Source: JABWCK01 sp043822385 (GTDB lineage Archaea; Micrarchaeota; Micrarchaeia; Norongarragalinales; Norongarragalinaceae). Taken from it: 28,618 bases of DNA. The stretch spans positions 1 to 28,618 of the forward strand of contig JBDRBT010000005.1 in NCBI GenBank assembly GCA_043822385.1. Direction: 5' to 3'. The notes under the pieces were generated by a model. It had not been told where the DNA came from, ran no database searches, and worked only from the letters and a program-made list of their open reading frames with translations. Made by a program: the position numbers and the translations under genes. Of this stretch, positions 1-7,409 are shown in pieces (position 1 is the first letter of the stretch; every line of letters begins with the position of its first letter).

Positions 1-755
1 TTAAGTGAGGAAGGACTTGCGGTTGTTGACCATCTAGAAGTATTGTTACTACTCCAATTAATTGATTTAACACTCTGAACTGCGGGAGAAATTGATAAAC
101 CAATCAAGCCATCTCTAACTCCACTCATAGGTAAATCAAACTTATACGCAAGTGCACAAGACGGCTTAAGACCATAATCCGTCTCTCCAAAATCAGGATT
201 ATTAAGAGTTTTATCAAACACTCCGTTGGTTATTGTGCTTCCAGTAAGGTAACCAAAACCAATAGCTGGCACACCAGACGCAGTATCTGAATCTCTAACA
301 AAATTGCTATACTTACAACCACCACCCGTACAATTACCTTGTTGTCTAGCAACAGTATAAAGCAGAACACCACCATTCGACGGGGCTAGATCCGCCGGAT
401 CTACAAGCGGTAAATCTTGAACGTACTGAGCGACACCTGAACAAGCAGTAACAACAAGACTGCAGGAAGTAGCTTCAGGTAAAGCAAAGGTATACAAAGA
501 CCGGCCAGAAGAAAAAGAAAAGAAGTTTCTAAACGGTTCAGTATTAATTTGAGAATTACCCGGACCACTATTAACTGAACCAACCTCCGTCCACTTCATT
601 TCATCACTCAAAACAATAGTACCAGTAAGAAGTCTTGGTTCCGCAGCTTTAGCCATCAAATTACTAGCTTGAATAGCGAAGAAACCAATTCCAACTATTA
701 AAATCAATGCAAAAAATAATGCTTTAAAACTCAATAACTCGTTTTTCTTTTTCAT
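1..755 (-). CDS. Membrane-anchored secreted protein, unknown function (3' end outside window)
   Basis: An open frame of 251 codons runs from the ATG at 755 to the window edge without a stop, so the C-terminus is missing. The N-terminus is Lys-rich (MKKKNE) and is followed by a hydrophobic helix at about residues 9-27, then a region rich in Ser, Thr, Gly and Asn with scattered Cys (SCSLVVTAC, NCTGGGC, PSCA). This is typical of an exported protein that is either cleaved or left membrane-anchored. The Cys residues could form disulfides outside the cell. No catalytic motif or known domain is recognisable. It diverges from the signal peptidase gene at 836 and lies near the large beta-helix surface protein, so a cell-envelope role is inferred. 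A TATA-like box about 23 nt before the ATG suggests a leaderless transcript. I am confident that the gene is real and exported, but its function is unknown. Confidence 0.75.
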   Translation of the reverse strand, partial: MKKKNELLSFKALFFALILIVGIGFFAIQASNLMAKAAEPRLLTGTIVLSDEMKWTEVGSVNSGPGNSQINTEPFRNFFSFSSGRSLYTFALPEATSCSLVVTACSGVAQYVQDLPLVDPADLAPSNGGVLLYTVARQQGNCTGGGCKYSNFVRDSDTASGVPAIGFGYLTGSTITNGVFDKTLNNPDFGETDYGLKPSCALAYKFDLPMSGVRDGLIGLSISPAVQSVKSINWSSNNTSRWSTTASPSSL

Positions 756-773
756 TACGCTTTTCCCCCAACA

Positions 774-782
774 TTTAATTAA
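774..782 (-). promoter_or_regulatory. TATA-like box for the secreted protein gene starting at 755
   Basis: The minus strand reads TTAATTAAA, centred about 23 nt upstream of the ATG at 755. This is the spacing expected for an archaeal TATA box when transcription begins at or next to the start codon. A run of G residues (GGGGGAAAAG) also lies before the ATG and could act in translation if the start site is further upstream. Confidence 0.45.
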
Positions 783-835
783 CAAACACGAACTTAGATT
801 GATTACAATTGAACGCAATAAAAAGGTTTTGAAAA

Positions 836-1222
836 ATGAAGACTTATACCCTAATAAAAAAAATCGCGTTAATACTCGCAATATTTATTGCAGCGTTCCT
901 TCTCCTCTCGCTTTTTTTGGGAACAAGTAATTTTACTGCAACAGTTGAAACTAATTCAATGCAACCCTTCCTAGAGAAAGGAGATTTAGTAATACTCAAG
1001 AAACAAAGCAACTACGAAGAAAGAGACGTGATTGTTTTTTATAAAAACCAGGAAGTCATTATTCACAGAATAAGTAGAATAGAAAACAATTCTTACTTTA
1101 CTAAAGGCGATGCTAACAACAATGAAGATTCTGGCTACAGGACTAGCGAGGAAGTAATTGGAAAAAACATTTTTGTTTTGAAAGGTTTAGGGTGGTGGAA
1201 CTTATGGATTTCAGGAAAATAA
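836..1222 (+). CDS. Signal peptidase I, archaeal/ER type (S26B)
   Basis: This membrane-bound serine protease removes signal peptides from proteins exported through the Sec channel. The 128-residue product has an N-terminal membrane helix (about residues 9-29) followed by the S26 boxes. The nucleophile is Ser41 in TNSMQPFLEKGDLVIL. A histidine at 77 (IIHRI) replaces the bacterial lysine, as in archaeal and ER Sec11 enzymes. The TKGDANNNED segment (Asp92, Asp98) supplies the acidic residues. It is shorter than many archaeal homologues and has no C-terminal membrane helix. The following small membrane gene overlaps its end and may be co-translated. Secreted and anchored proteins are encoded on both sides, and these are plausible substrates. 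No clear Shine-Dalgarno site precedes the ATG. Confidence 0.88.
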   Translation: MKTYTLIKKIALILAIFIAAFLLLSLFLGTSNFTATVETNSMQPFLEKGDLVILKKQSNYEERDVIVFYKNQEVIIHRISRIENNSYFTKGDANNNEDSGYRTSEEVIGKNIFVLKGLGWWNLWISGK

Positions 1223-1476
1223 ACTGGATGCAAGCAAGCTTGCTGTTACTAGTAATAATAGCAATAGCAAGCATTTCTTTAGCCTTTCTTCAAATAGATG
1301 CTAATTCAAACGAAACAAAAAGCTTGGTTCACCAAGCACAAAGCAACTTAGAGTCAAGCGATAAGGGATTCACTACAATTCCAGTGCAAGACTACTCCGT
1401 AATTCTTAATTTTAGTATTGCAGCCTTGCTAACTGGCTTTGCTTTAGGTTACTTAGCTAAAGGCTTTCTTGATTGA
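1204..1476 (+). CDS. Small two-helix membrane protein, unknown function
   Basis: This 90-residue product has hydrophobic helices at about residues 9-27 and 66-87. They are separated by a polar loop rich in Asn, Ser and Gln, presumably outside the membrane. I chose the ATG at 1204 because GGGTGGTGG lies just before it at a Shine-Dalgarno distance; a GTG at 1192 in the same frame would run through that site. The gene overlaps the end of the signal peptidase gene by 19 nt, so the two are probably translated together. Its 3' end overlaps the convergent beta-helix gene by 28 nt. No homologous family is recognised. A role as a partner of the signal peptidase or in protein export is only inferred from position. 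Confidence 0.6.
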   Translation: MDFRKINWMQASLLLLVIIAIASISLAFLQIDANSNETKSLVHQAQSNLESSDKGFTTIPVQDYSVILNFSIAALLTGFALGYLAKGFLD

Positions 1477-4400
1477 AGCACAAACAACGCGCCCAAACCA
1501 ACTAGCACTATAAGCAACGGGTGCAAGGAAGGAGTTTGAACGCGCTTGAAGTCAACCTTGAAGTCAGCTACCGCCTCGTCAACCTTAATAACGCCATCAT
1601 TAATGCACGTTAACACTTTATAACCCCCTTCTTCTACAGAAGACAAACCGTAAACGTGTTCACCGAAACTACAAGAATCCAAACAAAGCCTGCAATTAAC
1701 AAGAGAAGAAGGACTGCAAGGATCACTACACGTGTTTCTAGTGTGTTCCCCAGTAAAAACGCATATTTCCTTTACTCTGGGATCCGGCAGTTCCGGGTAA
1801 AGCCCGCCAGTAAAACACTCAAAGCGGTGAATACTAGTGCTAGGGGACAAAAGGGATACAAGGTCATCAACTTCATCACAATCAAGGGAATCAATCTTTT
1901 CTTTGAAAGCAATTTCAACAGGATCCAAGTAAGCGTCTAAATCATACTTCACTGAAAAAATAGTTAAAGCAAAAAAAGCGCTTTGTGAAACAGGCGTGTT
2001 TTCATTAATGCAAACACCCATTCCTCCCCGCGTTTCAATCAACTTCATCAAGAAACTCGTTTGCTCTAAGTTAGAAAACTCAGGCGTATCCAAAGAAACA
2101 GAAAACAATTGCTCCAACGGAATAGGCGGAGTCACTGTACCGTAATCACAAGTACAATCCGACTTGCAACCAACAGGCGTACCGTCAGTACAACCACTCA
2201 AGTCTGCATTACCATCACAAAATTCTGGCTGGAGGTCATCATTCGGATTGGTTATTATCCCATCCCCACAAACAAGCTTTGGATAACACAAACAATTAAC
2301 ACACTTTTTATCAGAAGAACAACCCGGAGTTCCAGGATCACCGCATTCTTCACCAGGATCATAAGCTAGGCCATCACAAGCAGGCAATGCGCCAGGCTTG
2401 TACAACAAGAAAACTATTTTGTTAACATCGCCAGTCAAACGATTCAAGTAAACATTCGGCACGTCTGAAAAACGAGTACTCAAGACATTACTAGTAGGAG
2501 AATCAACAAAGTAAGAAGAATCACCGCAATTAGTGTCAGGCCAATAAGTTGGGCAATTAGGGTTTTGCACTGGCAAGTGCAAGTATCCACCAGAAGGAAC
2601 CGTGATTGTTTCAATTTCGTGCGGGGAAAATTCTATCTTCCCGGGCGACGTCTTAGCAAGCCAGTAAACATCAACTTCCTTATTACCCAAATCACCAGCA
2701 GTATACCGCAAGTAAGGATTATTGTAAGGAGAATTACTTACGTTCTTTATAACGTTTTCAGCCCAAATCGAATTAGTAGGGTTAGGGTAAACACCGAAAA
2801 GAACGCCACTAGTAATAAGAGAACCAATTGGGTTTGCTAAATCAACGTATTCATGAATTTCAAAGTCAGCGTACTGTTTTACAGACAACCGGTGGTTCGG
2901 GGGGGAACCAGTATTAGCACTAGTCCCGTAAGTAACACCTAAAGTGTGATTCAAATTAACATTTAGAATAGTATTAAACGAGTTACCGTCAATAAAAAAA
3001 TTCTTGGCGTTACCAGAAACACTTATCGTGGATAAGCTACCGCCTACGCTCCGGAAAATATTGTCGTACCCATAAATCGGGGTAGTGCCATAATAATGCA
3101 ATGCCATGCTGTAAAGCATATTATTGGAGTGGCCAGGATCACTTCCTGCTCCACTGCCAAAAGATATTGCGCGAGTACTCGCATCTTGGTTACCTAAAGA
3201 TATAGCAAAGTCCTTGAAATCGTTGTTTCTAGCATTAGTTAAAAATACTCCCCTAACATCAGCTGAAGAAGAAACAGTGTGAATAAAACCAGAAAACTCG
3301 TTTCCGTCAGAACCTTCAGTATTGCTCTTGCCTCTTACTTCAACACCAATTGCGCCGACCCCGCCCGAGCGATAACAATTAATATTCTTTATTTCCACGT
3401 CATTCCGGGTAGCACCATCTATTTCATTAAAATCAGAATTAAAAATCCTCAAGCCAACCGCTTTATTGCCAGTTCCAGCTGAAGAAAAACAATTAACTCC
3501 ATCAATCTTAAGCGCGTTAGTTCCAGTAAAACTAACTTGTTGAGCCTTGCTTTGCACGGGAGTTTCGTAACCAAGCGTAACCCCGTAACCAAAATAAGTT
3601 CGAGGATTGAAAATAACCATAAGGTAATTTGGTTCACCATTGTGGTCGTAAGCGTAATAAGAATACGAACTAGACGCTAAAATGTTTTTCACACTTATTC
3701 CGCCTGAAAAACTAGTTGAAGTAGAACCAGAAACATCTTTCTCAACAGCAATTCCAACCGCAGTTTCACCACTAACATCAGTCACGCTTAAATCGCTTAT
3801 TTCACCATTCAAATTATTGAAACCAGCGCCAACAGCAAGACTACCTGTTCCGTCAGCCATTACTTTAGAAATAGTGTTATCCGAAAGAACACAATTCCCC
3901 GCATTTTGAGGATTTACAGACAATCCATTTGATATTCCTTGCGAGTAAACTCCTTCAATTAAATTATTATCAACCCAACCACAACGCTTAAGCCTAATCC
4001 CAATAGCACTTGAAGTTGCGCCAGAATCCTTCAAGGAAACGACGTCTTTAACTACGTTATTTGAAAAAGACCCGCTAGCATAAAAACCGTTTGCAGAACC
4101 CCTAAGCGCACCAACGTCAGTTATTTCATTATTCGAAAAATCTCCACCGCCAGCAATACCTATAGCTGCATCACCACCTGAAGTCAAGCTACCTATTCCG
4201 TAAATATAATTTAAAGTGTTATGATCAAAATAAAAATCAACATCAGAATTAGCTACAGCGCCACGAATACCTATACCGTAAACAAAACAAGGCATTTCTA
4301 CAAAAGGAGAATGCCCGTCACTGCAAACTCTGGCTTCACCATCCTTCTTCCTGCAAATATTAAAAGGCCCGCCAGTAGCAACATCACAAAATACTTTCAA

Positions 4401-5381
4401 ATCACCACTCAAGAAAGAACCGCTTACTTGCGCGCTAGTAGAATAAGCTAAATCCTGTAACACATTATCTTCTAGACTTACCGAAGCGCTAGATCCCGTG
4501 CCTAAATCAAAATCAATTGCATTTATGTTCGCGTGGCCAGTGCGCAGTTCACTAATAGTTAAGTGGTCTACTTGATTGCTTCCAGTAATTCCCCTATCAA
4601 CATAAATCCCTAACAAATTAGTGTTACCAAACAACTTATTGAAAACAACGTAAGAAATTCTAAAGTTTTCAGTATCACCAAGTCGAATACCATGAATATT
4701 CTTACCAGAATAAATATTCCGTATAGAACCACCACTAATGTAAATATTTTTTGCTTTCACTATAGAAATTCCCGTAACATTAACAGGCGTATTGGTAGTT
4801 GAAGAAACTTGATCGCGAACATTAACATTAACTATTCTTATTCCATCCACCTTACCTGAAGTAGCAGAAGCACCTATTTGCACTGCAGCACCCCAAACAC
4901 CTGAAGTTCCAGAAACATGCATTTCAGGGTAATCGCTATACGCATTATTTCCTTTAAGCGTACAACCATTAATTTCAACATTATCAACATCAGTAAACAA
5001 AAAACCATTGCTTTTAATAGAAGAAACCGTAACTGAACCAGACGCAGAACAAGTAACTTTAATATTTCTCAAGTGGACAGTGGGCGTTCCCTTCGCTTCC
5101 AAACAAGCAGGCCTACTAGTCGGAGAGCTTAAGTGAGGTAAAGCCGTGGTAATTTGAACATTAACACAACAATCTGAATAACCAGCTCCAGAACAAATAG
5201 CTTGTTTTGCAACACTATCAAATACTTGATTGCCAACTTGACATTGAGTTATAGGCGCATTAACAATACAAAGCTTTCCCGTGGAACCGCCACAATTAGG
5301 GGCGTAAGCACATGCATCGCTGAAGTAAGCGCTTGTAAAGGAAACGAGTAAAACCAATAACAATAAGGGAGTTAGCTTCAT
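1449..5381 (-). CDS. Giant surface-anchored right-handed beta-helix protein
   Basis: This 1310-residue exported protein has a cleavable-looking signal peptide (residues 1 to about 19, ending SFTSA). From about residue 95 to 950 it is built of short repeating strands rich in Gly, Asn, Ser, Val and Ile, with recurring patterns such as GIRI, VDGIRIVNVNV and NNxI. This is the signature of a right-handed parallel beta-helix (PbH1/pectate-lyase-like fold). Residues around 1000-1080 are Cys-rich with repeats of the CGDGxI...CDG and CxSDCTCD type. A second Cys-rich stretch follows at about 1215-1250. The C-terminus has a membrane helix (about 1288-1304) and a basic tail, so the protein is probably displayed outside the cell and tethered by its end. 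No pectate-lyase active site is evident. Such folds bind or cut polysaccharides or mediate adhesion; which applies here is unknown. It is preceded by a TATA-like box and no Shine-Dalgarno site. Confidence 0.85.
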   Translation of the reverse strand: MKLTPLLLLVLLVSFTSAYFSDACAYAPNCGGSTGKLCIVNAPITQCQVGNQVFDSVAKQAICSGAGYSDCCVNVQITTALPHLSSPTSRPACLEAKGTPTVHLRNIKVTCSASGSVTVSSIKSNGFLFTDVDNVEINGCTLKGNNAYSDYPEMHVSGTSGVWGAAVQIGASATSGKVDGIRIVNVNVRDQVSSTTNTPVNVTGISIVKAKNIYISGGSIRNIYSGKNIHGIRLGDTENFRISYVVFNKLFGNTNLLGIYVDRGITGSNQVDHLTISELRTGHANINAIDFDLGTGSSASVSLEDNVLQDLAYSTSAQVSGSFLSGDLKVFCDVATGGPFNICRKKDGEARVCSDGHSPFVEMPCFVYGIGIRGAVANSDVDFYFDHNTLNYIYGIGSLTSGGDAAIGIAGGGDFSNNEITDVGALRGSANGFYASGSFSNNVVKDVVSLKDSGATSSAIGIRLKRCGWVDNNLIEGVYSQGISNGLSVNPQNAGNCVLSDNTISKVMADGTGSLAVGAGFNNLNGEISDLSVTDVSGETAVGIAVEKDVSGSTSTSFSGGISVKNILASSSYSYYAYDHNGEPNYLMVIFNPRTYFGYGVTLGYETPVQSKAQQVSFTGTNALKIDGVNCFSSAGTGNKAVGLRIFNSDFNEIDGATRNDVEIKNINCYRSGGVGAIGVEVRGKSNTEGSDGNEFSGFIHTVSSSADVRGVFLTNARNNDFKDFAISLGNQDASTRAISFGSGAGSDPGHSNNMLYSMALHYYGTTPIYGYDNIFRSVGGSLSTISVSGNAKNFFIDGNSFNTILNVNLNHTLGVTYGTSANTGSPPNHRLSVKQYADFEIHEYVDLANPIGSLITSGVLFGVYPNPTNSIWAENVIKNVSNSPYNNPYLRYTAGDLGNKEVDVYWLAKTSPGKIEFSPHEIETITVPSGGYLHLPVQNPNCPTYWPDTNCGDSSYFVDSPTSNVLSTRFSDVPNVYLNRLTGDVNKIVFLLYKPGALPACDGLAYDPGEECGDPGTPGCSSDKKCVNCLCYPKLVCGDGIITNPNDDLQPEFCDGNADLSGCTDGTPVGCKSDCTCDYGTVTPPIPLEQLFSVSLDTPEFSNLEQTSFLMKLIETRGGMGVCINENTPVSQSAFFALTIFSVKYDLDAYLDPVEIAFKEKIDSLDCDEVDDLVSLLSPSTSIHRFECFTGGLYPELPDPRVKEICVFTGEHTRNTCSDPCSPSSLVNCRLCLDSCSFGEHVYGLSSVEEGGYKVLTCINDGVIKVDEAVADFKVDFKRVQTPSLHPLLIVLVGLGALFVLQSRKPLAK

Positions 5382-5401
5382 GAACTAGATTAATTCTATT
5401 G

Positions 5402-5411
5402 CATTAAAAAG
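5402..5411 (-). promoter_or_regulatory. TATA-like box for the beta-helix protein gene
   Basis: The minus strand reads CTTTTTAATG, centred about 26 nt before the ATG at 5381. There is no Shine-Dalgarno site in between, which fits a leaderless transcript. Confidence 0.45.
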
Positions 5412-5417
5412 CGTTTT

Positions 5418-6029
5418 TTATTTGAGTTTCAACAACTCAAGCAAGCTGGAAATTTTTTTTGCGCGCAAACCCTTGTTGAAAGAACGATTAACGAGGAAAA
5501 ACTTTACTCCAGCCGCCTTGGCAGCCTGCAAGTCAACCTCGCTGTCACCAACAAAAACTGCCTCGTCACTAGAAACGCCTAACTCGGTTAAAGCGTAATT
5601 AACTCCTTCAGGATCCGGCTTTATTCTATCAACATCATCAACTGAAACAACCACATCAAACACGTTCAAACCAAAATTCTTTAAAAGCTTGTTTAAACTA
5701 TTTCTTGAATTGTTTGAAACCAAACCCAACTTAAATTTTTTCTTTAATTCTAGTAATTCTTCCTTGACTCTAGGGTAAAGCTTGCCTAAAGCAGGCAAGT
5801 AAAAACTATAGTAACGAGAAGCAAAGTAAACAGAAAACTCGCGTTTTTCCTCTTCACTCAATGAAGGCAAAACCGCGTTTACGGTAGAATCAATACCTAA
5901 ACCACGACTAAAAGTTTTTACTTCACTCTTTAACCCGAATTTCTTCAATGAGTGAGTTAAAGCACGAGAAAAAGCGCCCTCGCCATCCAATAGCGTGTCG
6001 TCTAAATCAAACAAAACAGCTTTCAACAC
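5418..6029 (-). CDS. HAD-superfamily phosphatase
   Basis: This is a 203-residue haloacid dehalogenase-type hydrolase. Motif I is FDLDDT, with nucleophile Asp8 and acid/base Asp10. Motif II is Ser105 in VSNNS, motif III is Lys137 in KPDP, and motif IV is GDSEVD (Asp162, Asp166). A helical cap insert lies between residues about 16 and 90, giving a class I cap like those of phosphoglycolate phosphatase and other small-metabolite phosphatases. The substrate cannot be read from sequence. The start is GTG at 6029, immediately followed by LKAVLFDLDDT. A TATA-like box 27 nt upstream and the lack of a Shine-Dalgarno site suggest a leaderless mRNA. It could salvage phosphorylated by-products such as phosphoglycolate, but that is only a family-level inference. 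Confidence 0.88.
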   Translation of the reverse strand: MLKAVLFDLDDTLLDGEGAFSRALTHSLKKFGLKSEVKTFSRGLGIDSTVNAVLPSLSEEEKREFSVYFASRYYSFYLPALGKLYPRVKEELLELKKKFKLGLVSNNSRNSLNKLLKNFGLNVFDVVVSVDDVDRIKPDPEGVNYALTELGVSSDEAVFVGDSEVDLQAAKAAGVKFFLVNRSFNKGLRAKKISSLLELLKLK

Positions 6030-6050
6030 TAAAAAATTAAGAGAACAAAG

Positions 6051-6061
6051 AGTTTAAAACC
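6051..6061 (-). promoter_or_regulatory. TATA-like box for the HAD phosphatase gene
   Basis: The minus strand reads GGTTTTAAACT, centred 27 nt before the GTG at 6029. The spacing implies transcription starting at the initiation codon. Confidence 0.5.
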
Positions 6062-6158
6062 AAACCCTGCCTCGAAAACGCTTTTTAAGACTCCCTACCA
6101 AGTATATTTTGAGCACTATTTTTCAAGTAAATTATTTTAATTTAAAAGGTGGGGCGTA

Positions 6159-6563
6159 ATGCAAGAAGAAGAATTAAAAGAAGAAGTCAATCCTGAAGAA
6201 ATTGAGGGAGAAGAAGTAGAAGACGAAGAAAGCGAGGACTTGCCTTTCCCTAACGCCAGAGTAGTCAAGATAATTAAGAACAATTTGAAAAACCAGCACC
6301 AAATAAAGAAAGACGTTAAAGTAGGCGCAAACGTTTTACTCGGGGAAATACTAAACGACATAGCGCAAACAATGGATTTAGAACCTTACTTCACACTTAG
6401 TTCAGAACACTTTCAAAAAGCAGCCAGGAAATACAAGGAAATCGCTCTACAGCAAAAAAGAATAATTAGAATCAAGAAAGTACTAGAAAAACAAAGAGCT
6501 GAATTAGACGAAATAATTACGGAAATAGAATTAGACACGCCAGTAGAGAAGCAAACGCAATAA
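6159..6563 (+). CDS. Histone-fold (NF-YB/CBF-like) protein with acidic N-tail
   Basis: This 134-residue protein appears to contain a single histone fold at residues 29-95. The segment LPFPNARVVKIIKNN resembles helix 1 of CBF/NF-Y-type histones (LPxAxVxKIMK). A long helix follows (about 53-74), then a short helix SSEHFQKAARKY (about 81-92). Residues 1-28 are almost all Glu and Asp, unlike the basic tails of eukaryotic histones. Residues 93-125 look like a coiled coil. It may bind DNA as a dimer or act as a transcription or chromatin cofactor; the acidic tail could contact basic proteins or limit DNA binding. It has a strong Shine-Dalgarno site (AAGGTGGGG, 6147-6154) and lies 24 nt before a coiled-coil gene, probably as one operon. 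The fold is assigned by eye from motif pattern, not by a profile search. Confidence 0.7.
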   Translation: MQEEELKEEVNPEEIEGEEVEDEESEDLPFPNARVVKIIKNNLKNQHQIKKDVKVGANVLLGEILNDIAQTMDLEPYFTLSSEHFQKAARKYKEIALQQKRIIRIKKVLEKQRAELDEIITEIELDTPVEKQTQ

Positions 6564-6587
6564 AAAAGGTAATTAAAAGTTGTTTTT

Positions 6588-7409
6588 ATGAGTAACAAAG
6601 AACTCGTTGAAAAAAGAACAAGCGCAAACAAGGAAGTAAAAGCTATTTCAAGCAAAAATAGGGATTCGATAAACGAGTTCAAGCAGTCAGTAAACGAAGC
6701 AAAAACAAAGCGAGAAGAACGAAACAAGATTAACGAGCAAATAAAAGAACTCAAAGAAAAACGAGAAGCAAAAAACAACGAATTAAAACCCTTAATAGAA
6801 ATACTCAACTTGTTGCGAAGCGAATTAAAAGAAAGAGGATTCGAAAACCCTCGCTATCTCAAGGAAGAAATAGATCGCTTTGAATGGATACTGCAAACCG
6901 AGCCCTTAAAACCAAGGCAAGAAAAAGAATTATCCAAACAAATAAGCGAATTACGCGCGAAATACGCGGAAATGAGCATTGCGAGAGAAAAAATATCCAA
7001 GCTAGATGACGCTAAAAAGAAGTTCAGGGAATTAAAAAAACAAAGCGAAGCACTTCACTCTAAAATACAAGAACTAGCTAAAGAAAGCCACAGGCTGCAT
7101 GAAGAAGCAGTAAAATCAAGCAAGAAAGCCGACTTCATAAGCAAGGAAATAAATGCGGGCATGGAAGAACTAAAAGAAAAGAAACAACAAGCAGACGAAA
7201 TACACTCTCAAATAATTGAAACTCAAACTCTTGAAGAAAAAGAAGAAAACAGAACCTGGAAAGCACAAGAAGAACGAAAAGAAAAAGCAGTAATAAAACA
7301 AAAAAGAACCCTAGCAGAACAAGCAAAAGAAATACTGGAAAAATTCAAGTCAGGAGAAAAAATAAGCACTCAAGAATTCTTGACGCTCCAGGAATCAGGA
7401 TTGCTTTAA
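6588..7409 (+). CDS. COG1340-type archaeal coiled-coil protein
   Basis: This 273-residue protein consists almost entirely of charged heptad-like helix, with Lys and Glu dominant. The central segment FEWILQTEPLKPRQEKELSK (about residues 103-122) matches the conserved hinge of the archaeal COG1340 coiled-coil family, which has a WxxQTxPLxxxxExxL pattern. These proteins are widespread in archaea and distantly resemble eukaryotic Bfr1-like coiled coils; their cellular role is not settled, and ribosome or RNA association is one proposal. A short C-terminal segment (KISTQEFLTLQESGLL) may form a small separate helix pair. It follows the histone-fold gene by 24 nt. Its TAA stop shares a TTAA with the convergent cysS stop. 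Confidence 0.75.
   Translation: MSNKELVEKRTSANKEVKAISSKNRDSINEFKQSVNEAKTKREERNKINEQIKELKEKREAKNNELKPLIEILNLLRSELKERGFENPRYLKEEIDRFEWILQTEPLKPRQEKELSKQISELRAKYAEMSIAREKISKLDDAKKKFRELKKQSEALHSKIQELAKESHRLHEEAVKSSKKADFISKEINAGMEELKEKKQQADEIHSQIIETQTLEEKEENRTWKAQEERKEKAVIKQKRTLAEQAKEILEKFKSGEKISTQEFLTLQESGLL

Noticed and set aside
1192..1203. GTG at 1192 as start of the small two-helix membrane protein
   Set aside because: The GTG falls inside the GGGTGGTGG that is best read as the Shine-Dalgarno site for the ATG at 1204.
1656..4451. Several plus-strand open frames of 67-94 codons opposite the beta-helix gene
   Set aside because: They lie antisense to a well-supported 1310-codon gene, show no domain pattern and have no Shine-Dalgarno or promoter signals. 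They follow from the codon bias of the real gene.
5781..5799. Seven-bp hairpin (CTTGCCT/AGGCAAG) in the HAD phosphatase gene
   Set aside because: It lies mid-gene with no T tract, and a stem of this size is expected by chance in a window this long.
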